From assembly GCA_030432695.1 (NCBI GenBank), contig JAUILN010000025.1, forward strand, positions 1-64,000: a DNA stretch of 64,000 bases. The letters are read 5' to 3'. Numbering within the stretch: the stretch's first letter is position 1; each line of letters starts with the position of its first letter. Both the position numbers and the translations under genes were made by a program. The DNA comes from a bacterium (GTDB lineage Bacteria > Planctomycetota > UBA1135 > UBA2386). A model generated the notes under the pieces. It made no database searches. It was not told where the DNA came from and saw only the letters and a program-made list of their open reading frames with translations. Below are positions 16,721 through 26,138 of the stretch, piece after piece.

Positions 16721-17827
16721 ATGACCACCTACACACGGCCGAGCAGCTGCTCGGTGGCCCTGCTCCTCTGTGCTTTCGCCACTTCATCCAGTCCGGGACA
16801 GGCACAACTGCCGACAACCGACGTAACCGCGGACGCCCTCGTCGACCAGGGCGTGCCGGGACGTCGGATACGAGCCTCGTCGAGACCCAGCCTCGACAGC
16901 CTCCTACCACTCGGCCGCGAGTTCTTCGTCGATGGAACCGGGAGTGTAGGGCTCGGGACCCTGTCGCCTCCGGAGGAGCTGTCGCTACGCCGGAATACCT
17001 CCGATCTCGGCATCTCGCTCGACAACACGCACACAGGTGGTCGGCGCTGGGTGCTGTTCTCCCACGGCGAGGGATCGGGCAATCCGGCTGGCTCCTTCGT
17101 CATCCAGGACCAAGCAGCGGACAGAGCACGGCTCACGATCCGAGCGGACGGGCTGGTCGGGATCGGTTCGAACAACCCGGAATGGGGATTGACCATCGAG
17201 CGACGACACCCGGACGTCGGGCTCGAACTGCGCAACACCTATCCCGGAGGACGCAAATGGGTCCTCTTCTCCCACGGGAACCACTCGGGCAATCCGTCAG
17301 GCGCCTTCGTCATCCACGACAAGACCGCGGACCGGGCTCGATTCACGATCGACGCTTCGGGCCACGCCGTGCTCGACGGCCCTCTGACGACCAGTTCGTT
17401 GACGATCACCGGGGGCGCCGACCTCGTCGAACGATTCGAGACCGCCGAACTCGGTGTGCCACCGGGTTCGGTGATGATCATCGACCCCGAATCACCGGGT
17501 CGATTGTGCCTGTCCGACAGGCCCTACGACACGCGCGTGGCGGGGGTCGTATCGGGCGCGGGCGGCGTTCGCGCCGGACTGCAACTTGCCCAGCATGGTG
17601 ATCTCGATGGCGAGACACCCGTCGCGATGCTCGGCAGGGTCTTCGTGCGATGCTCGTGCGAGAACGGCCTCATACGACCTGGCGATCGGCTCACCACTTC
17701 GAGTCGAGCCGGTATCGCGATGCGGGCGACGGACCAGAGCAAGACCGACGGCGCGGTCATCGGCAAGGCGATGACCTGCCTCGAGACCGGTGACGGCCTG
17801 GTGCTCACACTCGTCAACGTGCAGTGA
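16721..17827 (+). CDS. Secreted repeat protein with a conserved C-terminal surface-protein domain
   Basis: About 368 residues with a signal peptide (CSVALLLCAFATSSSPGQAQ). The middle holds two similar ~65-residue units: SLDNTHTGGRRWVLFSHGEG with FVIQDQAADRARLTI, and ELRNTYPGGRKWVLFSHGNH with FVIHDKTADRARFTI. This is the pattern of tail-fibre-like or microbial surface beta-repeat proteins. The C-terminal third (GADLVERFETAELGVPPGSV, DTRVAGVVSGAGGV, VAMLGRVFVRCSCENG, GAVIGKAMTCLETGDGLVLT) is a widely distributed bacterial surface-protein ending. The start ATG at 16721 is preceded by GGGA and gives a clean signal peptide. Role unknown, probably structural or adhesive. The next gene follows after 9 bp. 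Confidence 0.75.
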   Translation: MTTYTRPSSCSVALLLCAFATSSSPGQAQLPTTDVTADALVDQGVPGRRIRASSRPSLDSLLPLGREFFVDGTGSVGLGTLSPPEELSLRRNTSDLGISLDNTHTGGRRWVLFSHGEGSGNPAGSFVIQDQAADRARLTIRADGLVGIGSNNPEWGLTIERRHPDVGLELRNTYPGGRKWVLFSHGNHSGNPSGAFVIHDKTADRARFTIDASGHAVLDGPLTTSSLTITGGADLVERFETAELGVPPGSVMIIDPESPGRLCLSDRPYDTRVAGVVSGAGGVRAGLQLAQHGDLDGETPVAMLGRVFVRCSCENGLIRPGDRLTTSSRAGIAMRATDQSKTDGAVIGKAMTCLETGDGLVLTLVNVQ

Positions 17828-17836
17828 GGGAGCGAC

Positions 17837-19237
17837 ATGGCACCACACCATCAGAGTCCCATGCACCTCCGCACGGCGACGGCGCTCTCGGCGCTCTTGC
17901 TCCTGGCGGCATCGGTCCCCTGCCAGTCCCGGGAGCCTCTCACCAGACTCGAAGACATGACCGCCGGCACTCTGGCGATCGTCCCCTCGATCCACACCGC
18001 AACCGCGACCGGAACCGGAGACCTCGTCGTCGATCTGCTCGATACCGGCATCCATCTGCGGCTCTCGACCATCGATCTCCGATCCACTGACTTCCAGATC
18101 GAAGTCGTGCAGACCGACCGCACTTCGCAGTGGAGGCCCACCGACACTCCGTCGATCTATCGTGGCGAGGTCATCGGCGCCGCCGGAAGCCGGGTGATCG
18201 CCAGCCTTCATGACGGACACCTCCGCGCGAGGTTGATCCCGCCCACTGGCCCCGAGCTGCGGGTCACTCCGGTTCGGGGCCACGGCGGCAGGCTCCTGCA
18301 CGTCGTGCATCTCGCCACGCATTCCTCCAAGCCGGGCGAACGGCTCCGGTGCGGAACGGTGGACCCCGGCCTCGATCTCGTGCGTCGCCCGCCCGGAGGA
18401 GGGTCGATCGCGTCGACCACGACCCGGGTCGTGCGCATCGCCATCGATACCGACCGGGAGTTCTTCGAAGCCCATGGATCAGACGTCCGGGCGTGCCTGC
18501 ACAAGGTCGAAGCGCTGATGAACGAGGTCGATACGATCTTCGAGCAGGGCGTCCAGCTCCGGTTCCGCATCGCGCGGCTCGTGCTTCGAACGGCCGAACC
18601 GGACCCGTTCGACGGCAACAACGGAAGCTCCTTGCTCGATCAGCTCGATCGTGAATGGAACGGCCGGCGCCCGCAGGTCGACCGCGCGGTGACCCACCTG
18701 TTCTCACCCCGACGACTCTTCGCCGGCAACCAGGAGATCCTCGGGATCGCCCGGACCGACACGGCTTGTCGCTCGGCTGCGGCGTTCGGCGTTTCGCGGA
18801 CCGACCCATCACGAGACTTCGCCGAACAGGTGGCGACGATCGCGCACGAGCTCGGTCACAACTTCGGAGCGCGACACTGCGATCCGGACTGTGGGGGCCT
18901 CGGATGCTTCGTGATGTGCAGCACGGCCGGTGGCTGCAACGGGAATCAGCGCGAGTTCGGGCCCTGCGCCCAGTCGAGGATGCAGAACTACATCTCCATC
19001 TACGCATCTACGACCTGCTTCCGCAGCCTCGAGCTCTACGTGGATCGTCGAGCGACAGCGCCCTTCGTCGGCACGCAGACTCAGCCGTTCCGGGACATTC
19101 TTCAGCTTCAAGCGGCGCTTCCGCTCCGGGCCGAAGACGTGCTGATCCGATCGGGCTCCTACCCCGAAGTCCCTCGCCCCTTCTCGACACCGGTTCGACT
19201 GCGTGCCCAGGGCGGGCCCGTGACCATCGGTCGCTGA
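17837..19237 (+). CDS. Secreted zinc metalloprotease, M12/reprolysin-like
   Basis: A 466-residue secreted protease. A signal peptide (ALSALLLLAASVPCQS) is followed by a ~170-residue propeptide-like region and then a metzincin catalytic domain starting near VRIAIDTDREFF. The zinc motif HELGHNFGARH has H337, E338, H341 and H347. A cysteine-rich stretch (CDPDCGGLGCFVMCSTAGGC) follows, as in reprolysins. The C-terminus contains LPLRAEDVLIRSGSYPEV, which looks like the first strand of a beta-helix or pectate-lyase-like region that stops early. The ribosome-binding site (GAGGGAG before ATG 17837) supports the start. It probably degrades extracellular protein or processes surface proteins. Confidence 0.88.
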   Translation: MAPHHQSPMHLRTATALSALLLLAASVPCQSREPLTRLEDMTAGTLAIVPSIHTATATGTGDLVVDLLDTGIHLRLSTIDLRSTDFQIEVVQTDRTSQWRPTDTPSIYRGEVIGAAGSRVIASLHDGHLRARLIPPTGPELRVTPVRGHGGRLLHVVHLATHSSKPGERLRCGTVDPGLDLVRRPPGGGSIASTTTRVVRIAIDTDREFFEAHGSDVRACLHKVEALMNEVDTIFEQGVQLRFRIARLVLRTAEPDPFDGNNGSSLLDQLDREWNGRRPQVDRAVTHLFSPRRLFAGNQEILGIARTDTACRSAAAFGVSRTDPSRDFAEQVATIAHELGHNFGARHCDPDCGGLGCFVMCSTAGGCNGNQREFGPCAQSRMQNYISIYASTTCFRSLELYVDRRATAPFVGTQTQPFRDILQLQAALPLRAEDVLIRSGSYPEVPRPFSTPVRLRAQGGPVTIGR

Positions 19238-19371
19238 TCGCGCCACGCAGGATGGGGTCCCAGTCGAAGCCGATTCCCGGAATCGATGGTGCAGGTCACC
19301 GCAAAAGTGCTCCGGAGGAGCCCGGGTCATCCACCTGCGAACGGGCAATGGCCGGCTAGACTCCCGTCCCG

Positions 19372-21312
19372 ATGCACTCCCTCCTCCGATCGGTCGCAGT
19401 GCTGGTCGGGCTGGGCCTGACCGCCGTCGGCGCCTCAGCACAGGACCGGCCCAACTTCCTCTGGCTGACCATCGAGGACACCAGCGCCTCGGCGTTCTCC
19501 TGCTACGGCAACCCCGACACCCGAACCCCGAACGTCGACGCGCTCGCGGCCCGCGGCATCCGCTTCACGCAGGCCAGGGCCACCGCGCCGCACTGCTCGC
19601 CGGCCCGCTCCACGATCGTCTCCGGAACCCGTGCCACGACCTGGGGCACCGACTGGCACCGACAGGCCTGGCCGGTTCCCGACGACCACTTCTACCTGCC
19701 GCGCCTCCTGCGCGCCGCCGGCTATTTCACGAGCAACAACTCGAAGACCGACTACAACGCGGTCGGATTCGACGAACTCGAGAAGGAGGTCTGGGATGCA
19801 CTGGGGCGACGGGCCAGCTACCACGACGAGCGCCGGGCGAAGGACCAGCCGTTCTTCGCGGTCTTCAACTCGACGATCACGCACCTCAGCCGGGTCCGTT
19901 CCCACCACCTCGAGGGCCGGCGCGACTTCGAAGGTCTGTCGCCGGACGAGCTGACGCTGCCGCCCCACGTCCCCGACCTCCCAGAGATCCGCTCCGACTA
20001 CGGCTTCCACCTGGAAGGCGTGCAGGACGTCGACAGGTGGGTCGGGATCTTCCTCGACGATCTACAAGAGGGCGGCCTCGCCGAGGACACGATCGTGTTC
20101 TTCTACTCCGACCACGGTGGCTGCCTGCCGCGCGGCAAGGGCTATCCCTTCGAGTCGGGCTTCCGCGTGCCGCTTATCGTATGGGTCCCGGAGCGGTGGC
20201 AGGACCTGTGCGGACTGCCGATGGGCCAGACCAGCAATCGCCTGGTGGGATTCGAAGACCTGATGCCGACCGTGCTCACCCTGGCCGGGCTCGAGGTACC
20301 CGCGCATTGCAATGGCCGCGACTTCCTCTCGAAGGACGCGACCGACAAGCCCTGGCAGTTCTGTTTCCGCACCAACCACGGCAAGCACTACGGCCCCGTG
20401 CGGACGGTGACCGACGGGCGCTGGAAGTACATCCGCTCGTTCATCCCCTACCAGCCGTTCGGCAACTGGCAGAACTACCAATGGGGCTGCCCGAGCCACA
20501 TCGCGTGGCACCGGGCCTACCACATCGGCGGCGACCTTCAGGAGCCCTGGCTCCGCCACATGCTGCCGCATCCGGCCGAGATGCTGTTCGACCTCGACGC
20601 CGATCCATGGGAACTCGACGACCTGGCCGGCGACCCGGCACAGGCCGAGCGCCTGACGAGGATGCGCGGCGTGCTGGCCCACGAGATGCGCACCAGCCGC
20701 GACCTCGGCCTGATCCCGTTCTCGATGCGAGCGGACGGCGACGACTCCCCTCTGGTCGATCGCATCGACGAGACCCATTTCCCGCTCGAAGACCTCCTCT
20801 CCGCTGCGGAGCGCGCCTCGCTCGGCGGCCCTCACGAGCGTGACGCGATGGCCAGGGACCTCGGCCATGCCCGACCCGAGTTCCGCTACTGGGCAGCGGT
20901 AGGCCTGGCCCGACTCGCGTCACAGGACCAACTCGGCGACCTCTCGTCGGGGCGGTTGGAGGACATGCTGCGGACCGCGATGGCCGAGACCAACGACGAG
21001 ATCGCCGCGCAAGCCGCCGCCGCGCTGGTGTTCGCCGGAAGTACAGGGCCGGCACTCGAGCGACTCGCCGACCTGATGGATGGCGGGAGCGAAGCCGCGG
21101 CGTCGACGCTCGAGACGCTCGGCACTCGCATCCGTCCGCTGGCTGCCCGGCTGGCTGAAAGTCCAGCAACCGAGCTCGCGATGCCCCTGCTGTGCTTGCT
21201 GGGCCTCGCCGACTACTCCGAAGCCTACGGACCGAACGCGGGCGCCGAGGGCCTGAAGGTCAACCAGACGCGCCGCAAGTGGGAATGGCCAGCACCGAGA
21301 GGACGTCGATGA
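19372..21312 (+). CDS. Secreted sulfatase (arylsulfatase A superfamily)
   Basis: A 646-residue sulfatase with a signal peptide ending near AVGASAQ. The N-terminal domain starts RPNFLWLTIEDTSASAFSCY with the metal-binding aspartate, and the formylglycine precursor is C75 in HCSPARSTIVSG (Cys-x-Pro-x-Arg). A DHGG motif and SGFRVPLIVWVP follow at the expected distances. The last ~150 residues are helical with alanine-rich HEAT-like repeats (GLARLASQDQL, AAQAAAALVFAG). It removes sulfate esters after C75 is converted to formylglycine; the FGE-like domains of the kinases in this window lack the needed cysteines, so maturation must come from elsewhere. Its stop overlaps the next start by 4 nt (ATGA). 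Confidence 0.92.
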   Translation: MHSLLRSVAVLVGLGLTAVGASAQDRPNFLWLTIEDTSASAFSCYGNPDTRTPNVDALAARGIRFTQARATAPHCSPARSTIVSGTRATTWGTDWHRQAWPVPDDHFYLPRLLRAAGYFTSNNSKTDYNAVGFDELEKEVWDALGRRASYHDERRAKDQPFFAVFNSTITHLSRVRSHHLEGRRDFEGLSPDELTLPPHVPDLPEIRSDYGFHLEGVQDVDRWVGIFLDDLQEGGLAEDTIVFFYSDHGGCLPRGKGYPFESGFRVPLIVWVPERWQDLCGLPMGQTSNRLVGFEDLMPTVLTLAGLEVPAHCNGRDFLSKDATDKPWQFCFRTNHGKHYGPVRTVTDGRWKYIRSFIPYQPFGNWQNYQWGCPSHIAWHRAYHIGGDLQEPWLRHMLPHPAEMLFDLDADPWELDDLAGDPAQAERLTRMRGVLAHEMRTSRDLGLIPFSMRADGDDSPLVDRIDETHFPLEDLLSAAERASLGGPHERDAMARDLGHARPEFRYWAAVGLARLASQDQLGDLSSGRLEDMLRTAMAETNDEIAAQAAAALVFAGSTGPALERLADLMDGGSEAAASTLETLGTRIRPLAARLAESPATELAMPLLCLLGLADYSEAYGPNAGAEGLKVNQTRRKWEWPAPRGRR

Positions 21313-24300
21313 CTCGCCCCCTGCACGAACCCGAAGAGACCGTTCCCGGCCGGCCACGGCTGACTCCCGAGCAGGCCCTCGAGCACCTGCGCAAGCACTG
21401 GGATCTGTCCGGCACGATCGAGGAGCTGCCGTCGGACCGCGACCGGAACTTCCGCGTGCTGCTCGGGGGCGGCGAGTCGGTGGTCCTCAAGTTCGTGAAC
21501 TCGGAGACCCGCGGGGCCGTGGTGGCCGCGCAGGTCGACGCGCTGCGTCGCGCCGAGGAAGCTCTCGAACCGCTCGGCATCCGTTGTCCCGAGGTCCAGA
21601 CCAGCAGGTCGGGAGCCACCACCACGTCGTTCTCCGATGCCGACGGCCGCCGCCACCAGACCTGGTTGGTGCGTTGGATCGACGGCACCCCGTTCGCCGA
21701 ATGCACCGACCGGCCGTCGGAGCTGCTCGGCCAGCTCGGACGCACGCTGGCAGCCTGCGCGACGGCGTTCGAGGGATTGACCCTGCCGACGCGCGACGCT
21801 CCGTTCGACTGGGATCCGCTGGCCGCACCGCGACCGATCGAGCGCGGCCTGGCGCTGGTGTCCGACGCGGGAAGACGCACGCTGCTCACCGACGCGCTGG
21901 CCCGCTTCCGCGCCCGCGTCGATCCGCACATCGCGGAACTGCCGCACGGCGTGATCCACGGCGACGCCAACGACTGGAATCTGCTGGTCCGCTTCGAGGA
22001 CCACGTTCCGCGCCTCGCTGGCCTCCTCGACTTCGGCGACCTGCACGAGACCGCGCGGGTCTGCGACCTGGCGATCGCCGCGGCCTATGCGATGCTCGAT
22101 ACCGCCGATCCCGTCGACATCGTTGCGACTCTCTGCGCCGCGTGGCACGGCGAACGATCGCTCGACGACCGCGAACTCGAGGTGGTCTGGGAACTGGCCC
22201 GGACCCGGCTGGCGACCAGCGTGTCGATGGCCGCGTGGCAGCGATCCCTCGAACCGGACAACGAGTACCTGTCGATCACCGAGGCGCCCGCGTGGCGCAC
22301 GTTGGAGGCGACGGCCGGCGTCCCGCCGCGGCTGGCGATCGCCCGGATCCGCGCCGCCTGCCAGCTCGAGCCGTGCGCTGCCGCCCCGGCGGTCCGCGCA
22401 TGGCTCGATGCCCACGCCAAGGACCTCGCACCGGTGCTCGGCCATTCCCTCGAGGACGCCGAGTTGCTCGACCTCGCGGTCGGCAGCCCCGACGTGCCGG
22501 CCGAGGACGATCCCGGAGACGTTGCGGCACTCGACGCCCGCCTGCGCCGCTTCACCGCTCCGGGTGCGGAACGGGTCGGACTCGGCCGCTATGCCGAACC
22601 GCGGCTGCTCTATGCGACCAGTCCGGCGTTCGCGACGCCGAGCGGCACGGTGCGCACCGTTCACCTGGGAGCCGACCTCTTCGCCCCGGCTCGCAACCCG
22701 GTGCACGCCCCGCTGGATGCGGTGGTCGAATCCGTGGCGACCAACGACCAGCCACTGGACTACGGTCCGACGGTGATCCTGCGCCACGCGCCTGCCGACG
22801 GGCCGAGGTTCTGGACGCTCTTTGGTCATCTGGCCGCCGACTCGGTGGCCACTCTCCGGCCTGGTCAAGTGGTGGCGCGCGGCGAGGCGTTCGCAGCCCT
22901 CGGGACCCCGGACGAGAACGGCGGCTGGCCACCCCACCTACACCTACAGGTGATCGCCGACCTGCTGGATCTCGACGGCGGCGACTTCCCCGGAGTCGCG
23001 GCACCCGAGCAGGCGGCGACGTGGCTGAGCCTCAGCCCTGATCCGTCACCGCTCCTCGGCCGCAACGTCGAGACGCCGACCCCGAACCGCCTGCACGCCC
23101 GTCGCCGCGCACTGCTCGGGCCGAGTCTGAGCCTGTCGTATCGGCAGCCGCTGCACATCGTCCGCGGACGGGGCCAGTACCTGTTCGATCACGACGGCCG
23201 TCGCTACCTCGATCTGGTCAACAACGTCTGCCACGTCGGGCACTGCCATCCGAAGGTCGTCGAGGCCTTGACCCGGCAGGCTCGCATCCTCAACACCAAT
23301 ACCCGCTACCTGCACGACAATGTGCTGCGCTACGCGGAGAAGCTGCTGGCGAAGTTCCCCGCCAACCTCGACACGGTGTTCTTCGTGAACTCGGGCAGCG
23401 AGGCCAACGACCTGGCGATGCGGATGATGCGCACCCATACCGGGGGTTCGCAGTGGATCTGCGTGGATGCGGCCTACCACGGACACACGGCGCAGCTCAT
23501 CGACGTCTCGCCCTACAAGCACGACGCCCCCGGCGGCAGCGGCAGCCCGGCACACGTCGCGACGGCGCCGTTGCCGGATATCTATCGCGGTGCGCACCGT
23601 GGTGAAGATGCCGGGACGCGCTATGCCGAAGAGGTCGTCGAGCTGATTGCCGAGGTGGGCAAGCGCGGGCCGCTCGCCGGTTTCCTCTGTGAATCGATCC
23701 TCAGCTGCGGGGGGCAGATCCCACTGCCGCCGGGCTACCTCGAAGCGGTGTACGCGACGGTGCGCGCGCAGGGCGGGCTATGCCTCGCCGACGAGGTGCA
23801 GGTCGGCTTCGGCCGGGTCGGCGATACGTACTGGGGCTTCGAGCTGCAGGGCGTGGTGCCGGACGTCGTGACGCTGGGCAAGCCGATCGGCAATGGGCAT
23901 CCGCTGGCTGCCGTGGTCACCACCCGCGCGATCGCCGAGTCGTTCGACAACGGGATGGAGTACTTCAACACCTTCGGCGGCAACCCGGTGTCGGCCGCGG
24001 TCGGCGAGGCGGTGTTGGACGTCATCGAGGCCGAGGCCCTGCAGGAGCGCGCCAAGATCCTCGGCACGCGGCTGCTCGAGGGCCTGCGCGAACTCCAGTC
24101 GCGCTACGCAACGATCGGCGACGTCCGCGGTCGCGGCCTGTTCCTGGGCCTCGAGTTCGTGACCGACCGCGAGTCACGTAATCCGGATGCAGCCCGCGCC
24201 AGCCTGGTCGTCGACCGGCTGATGCGCCGCGGCTTCCTGCTCAGCACCGACGGCCCGCAGCACAACGTGATCAAGATCAAGCCGCCGCTGGTGATCGAGG

Positions 24301-24362
24301 CTGGCGACATCGACGCGCTGCTCACCGAACTCGACGCCGTGCTGCGGTCGACGCGCGCCTGA
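21309..24362 (+). CDS. Trifunctional fusion: APH/hydroxylysine-kinase-like, M23-like and class III aminotransferase/phospholyase
   Basis: About 1017 residues in three parts. Residues ~15-330 form an aminoglycoside-phosphotransferase-fold kinase (catalytic HGDANDWNLLVRF and GLLDFGDLHETARVCDLA). Residues ~430-590 form an M23/LytM-like domain (VHAPLDAVVESV, GWPPHLHLQVIADL). Residues ~590-1017 form a class III PLP enzyme with K858 in TLGKPIGNGHPLAAVV and DEVQVGFGRVGDTYWGFE. In animals the outer domains are separate proteins: hydroxylysine kinase and the phospholyases that act on phosphohydroxylysine or phosphoethanolamine. The fusion suggests a two-step route of phosphorylation followed by elimination of phosphate and ammonia from an amino alcohol. 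The M23-like part may be structural. It overlaps the sulfatase stop by 4 nt and is probably co-expressed. Confidence 0.88.
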   Translation: MTRPLHEPEETVPGRPRLTPEQALEHLRKHWDLSGTIEELPSDRDRNFRVLLGGGESVVLKFVNSETRGAVVAAQVDALRRAEEALEPLGIRCPEVQTSRSGATTTSFSDADGRRHQTWLVRWIDGTPFAECTDRPSELLGQLGRTLAACATAFEGLTLPTRDAPFDWDPLAAPRPIERGLALVSDAGRRTLLTDALARFRARVDPHIAELPHGVIHGDANDWNLLVRFEDHVPRLAGLLDFGDLHETARVCDLAIAAAYAMLDTADPVDIVATLCAAWHGERSLDDRELEVVWELARTRLATSVSMAAWQRSLEPDNEYLSITEAPAWRTLEATAGVPPRLAIARIRAACQLEPCAAAPAVRAWLDAHAKDLAPVLGHSLEDAELLDLAVGSPDVPAEDDPGDVAALDARLRRFTAPGAERVGLGRYAEPRLLYATSPAFATPSGTVRTVHLGADLFAPARNPVHAPLDAVVESVATNDQPLDYGPTVILRHAPADGPRFWTLFGHLAADSVATLRPGQVVARGEAFAALGTPDENGGWPPHLHLQVIADLLDLDGGDFPGVAAPEQAATWLSLSPDPSPLLGRNVETPTPNRLHARRRALLGPSLSLSYRQPLHIVRGRGQYLFDHDGRRYLDLVNNVCHVGHCHPKVVEALTRQARILNTNTRYLHDNVLRYAEKLLAKFPANLDTVFFVNSGSEANDLAMRMMRTHTGGSQWICVDAAYHGHTAQLIDVSPYKHDAPGGSGSPAHVATAPLPDIYRGAHRGEDAGTRYAEEVVELIAEVGKRGPLAGFLCESILSCGGQIPLPPGYLEAVYATVRAQGGLCLADEVQVGFGRVGDTYWGFELQGVVPDVVTLGKPIGNGHPLAAVVTTRAIAESFDNGMEYFNTFGGNPVSAAVGEAVLDVIEAEALQERAKILGTRLLEGLRELQSRYATIGDVRGRGLFLGLEFVTDRESRNPDAARASLVVDRLMRRGFLLSTDGPQHNVIKIKPPLVIEAGDIDALLTELDAVLRSTRA

Positions 24363-24386
24363 GCACGTCCCCGGTCAAGACTCCGC

Positions 24387-24490
24387 ATTTGTCGCACTCG
24401 GTGCCAGGCACGGACCACGACAGACTTTGCGACGCAGAATCTGTCGCGAGCGGTGCCTGGCACCAACTACGACAGACTTTGTGATTCAGA
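24387..24490. repeat. Two exactly adjacent 52-bp copies of a palindromic element
   Basis: Copy 1 is 24387-24438 and copy 2 is 24439-24490; they match at 41 of 52 positions. Each copy has the core GGTGCC-A/T-GGCAC flanked by TGTCG on the left and CGACAGA on the right. Copy 2 is a near-perfect hairpin: TCTGTCG, GGTGCC, T, GGCACC, CGACAGA with a symmetric 5-nt interior gap. The cores of the two copies are also complementary to each other, so a larger stem can form. The element fills the convergent gap between stops at 24362 and 24486 and covers the last bases of the minus-strand gene. REP-like in form; may act as a bidirectional terminator. Confidence 0.8.
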
Positions 24491-26138
24491 GGCCGACCTG
24501 CGCAGTGTTGGGATCGAGGCGAACGAGCGGGCCGCTGCGCGAGGTGCCGTTGGTGAACGTCACGGTGGCGACCATCCCGGCCATGTCGCCACCGGCCGGG
24601 CCGCCGCCGTCGACGTCGCAGTCGAACTCGAACACCTCGCCTGGATCGAAGCCGGTGAACTGGAAGTCGAGGGTGCGCACCGACCCGGCTCCGCCGAAGT
24701 AGTTGGAACCGACCCAGCCAGTCTGCGCCGGGCCGCCGCAGGGCGAGGCGCTCGACACCGAGTAGTCGAGGCCGGTCACCACGTCCGAGGCGTTGCGGTA
24801 GGTGCCCCGACACAGCGGCGTGGTGCTGTTGCCGCCGTCGAACCGATCCGCCATGCCGACCTCGTTGGTATCGAAGTACATCCGGTTGGCCGGCATCGAC
24901 CGCGCGAAGTCGAAACGCACCGCGGCGATCGACAGGTTGGTGGCGTTGATCACCTTCCAGAAGCCGTCGCGGTCGTCGTCGTTCTGACTGTCGAGCCCCT
25001 GCGCACGCACGATCACCGGCGTGGAATCACCGACCGTGATCGAGCCGCGGTTCGACGCCGCGATGCTCAGCGTGTTCACGCCGGGCGCGACCACTGCCGC
25101 CTGGGTCTCCAGCGTGAAGCCCACCAGACCCGGATCGTTCGGCAGCGGGATCGACAGACTGCCGGTCGGCGGGCGCAGCGCCAACGGGAACGCCGGCAGG
25201 TTCGAGTGCACGTAGAGCGAGCAGCCCGGCATGCCGAAGGCGTCGAGTGCGACATTCTGCTGGGACAGGCCCGTGAGCAGGCTGCCGACCGTGCCCGCCG
25301 GCGGGATCGAGGTGATATCGATCACGAACGACGAACCGATGGTCGGGATCCGCGCCGGCGGCGCGCCGATCGTCAACGGACCGAACGATGCCCCCATGTC
25401 GAAGTTCGGATTCGCCGAGAAGTCGAACGAGCCCGGGTCCTGCAGACCGCCGCCGCCCGACCAGCCGACCAGCGCGGTCCGCGGAAGGCTGCCCACCGTG
25501 GTCCATACCAGCGACACCCGACCATCGGGATAGAACTGGATCTGGAAGGTGTTGACGCTCATCCCCTGGGCATCGGGAACCTGGTCGAAGGTCACCCACG
25601 CGCCTGCCGCCCCGGAATTCAGCCACACGGTGCCGGCCGACCGCGGATCGAGGTCGGTGCCGAGCACGGCCCAGCTCGGCGTGTCGTCGAGGAACGACCG
25701 GAACGCCGCGCCACCCGCATCGCAGCAGCGCGAGGTGTTGATCGTGCCGGGCTCCAGGTAGATGTGCCCGTTCGAGGCGATCTCGACTGCGTTGGTCCGG
25801 CCCATCCCCGCGGGGTAGGGGAACTGGAAACCGAGCGGCTGCGGCAGCGACACGTCGTCGTCCAGCAGCGTGACGACCGTGCCTCCTGCGGTCGGCAGGA
25901 AACCGTTGGCGCCCCGCGTCAGCAGGTAGCCGCCGAGGCCGTTCGGCACGAAGTCCAGGGAGCCTCCGGCAACCAGATCGAAGCCGCCCACGGCGAATCG
26001 CTCGTAGAGCACGCTCGCCCCTGGGCAACCCTGACCGGTGGCGATGAACGAGCCCGGGGTCTGGGCGACGGCCAGAGCGGTGGGAAGGAAGACCAGGGCC
26101 ATTGCCCTGCGAGCGGAAGCGGCGACCACGTGCACCAT
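24486..26138 (-). CDS. Secreted hypothetical protein with the recurrent beta module of this genome
   Basis: About 550 residues with a signal peptide (ALVFLPTALAVAQT). The first half has phrases seen in secreted planctomycete proteins that detail appearance or surface (FQFPYPAGMGRTNAVEIA, SWAVLGTDLDPRSAGTVW, FQIQFYPDGRVSLVW). Residues ~300-350 contain the module shared by several proteins in this window: a GCSLYV strand, then LSIPLPNDPGLVGFTLETQA and VVAPGVNTLSI. Here the module is internal, followed by ~170 further residues ending in a beta-rich region (LDFQFTGFDPGEVFEFDCDV). No catalytic motif is visible. Its 3' end lies inside the tandem palindromic repeat. Probably an exported structural or adhesive protein. 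Confidence 0.75.
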   Translation of the reverse strand: MVHVVAASARRAMALVFLPTALAVAQTPGSFIATGQGCPGASVLYERFAVGGFDLVAGGSLDFVPNGLGGYLLTRGANGFLPTAGGTVVTLLDDDVSLPQPLGFQFPYPAGMGRTNAVEIASNGHIYLEPGTINTSRCCDAGGAAFRSFLDDTPSWAVLGTDLDPRSAGTVWLNSGAAGAWVTFDQVPDAQGMSVNTFQIQFYPDGRVSLVWTTVGSLPRTALVGWSGGGGLQDPGSFDFSANPNFDMGASFGPLTIGAPPARIPTIGSSFVIDITSIPPAGTVGSLLTGLSQQNVALDAFGMPGCSLYVHSNLPAFPLALRPPTGSLSIPLPNDPGLVGFTLETQAAVVAPGVNTLSIAASNRGSITVGDSTPVIVRAQGLDSQNDDDRDGFWKVINATNLSIAAVRFDFARSMPANRMYFDTNEVGMADRFDGGNSTTPLCRGTYRNASDVVTGLDYSVSSASPCGGPAQTGWVGSNYFGGAGSVRTLDFQFTGFDPGEVFEFDCDVDGGGPAGGDMAGMVATVTFTNGTSRSGPLVRLDPNTAQVGL

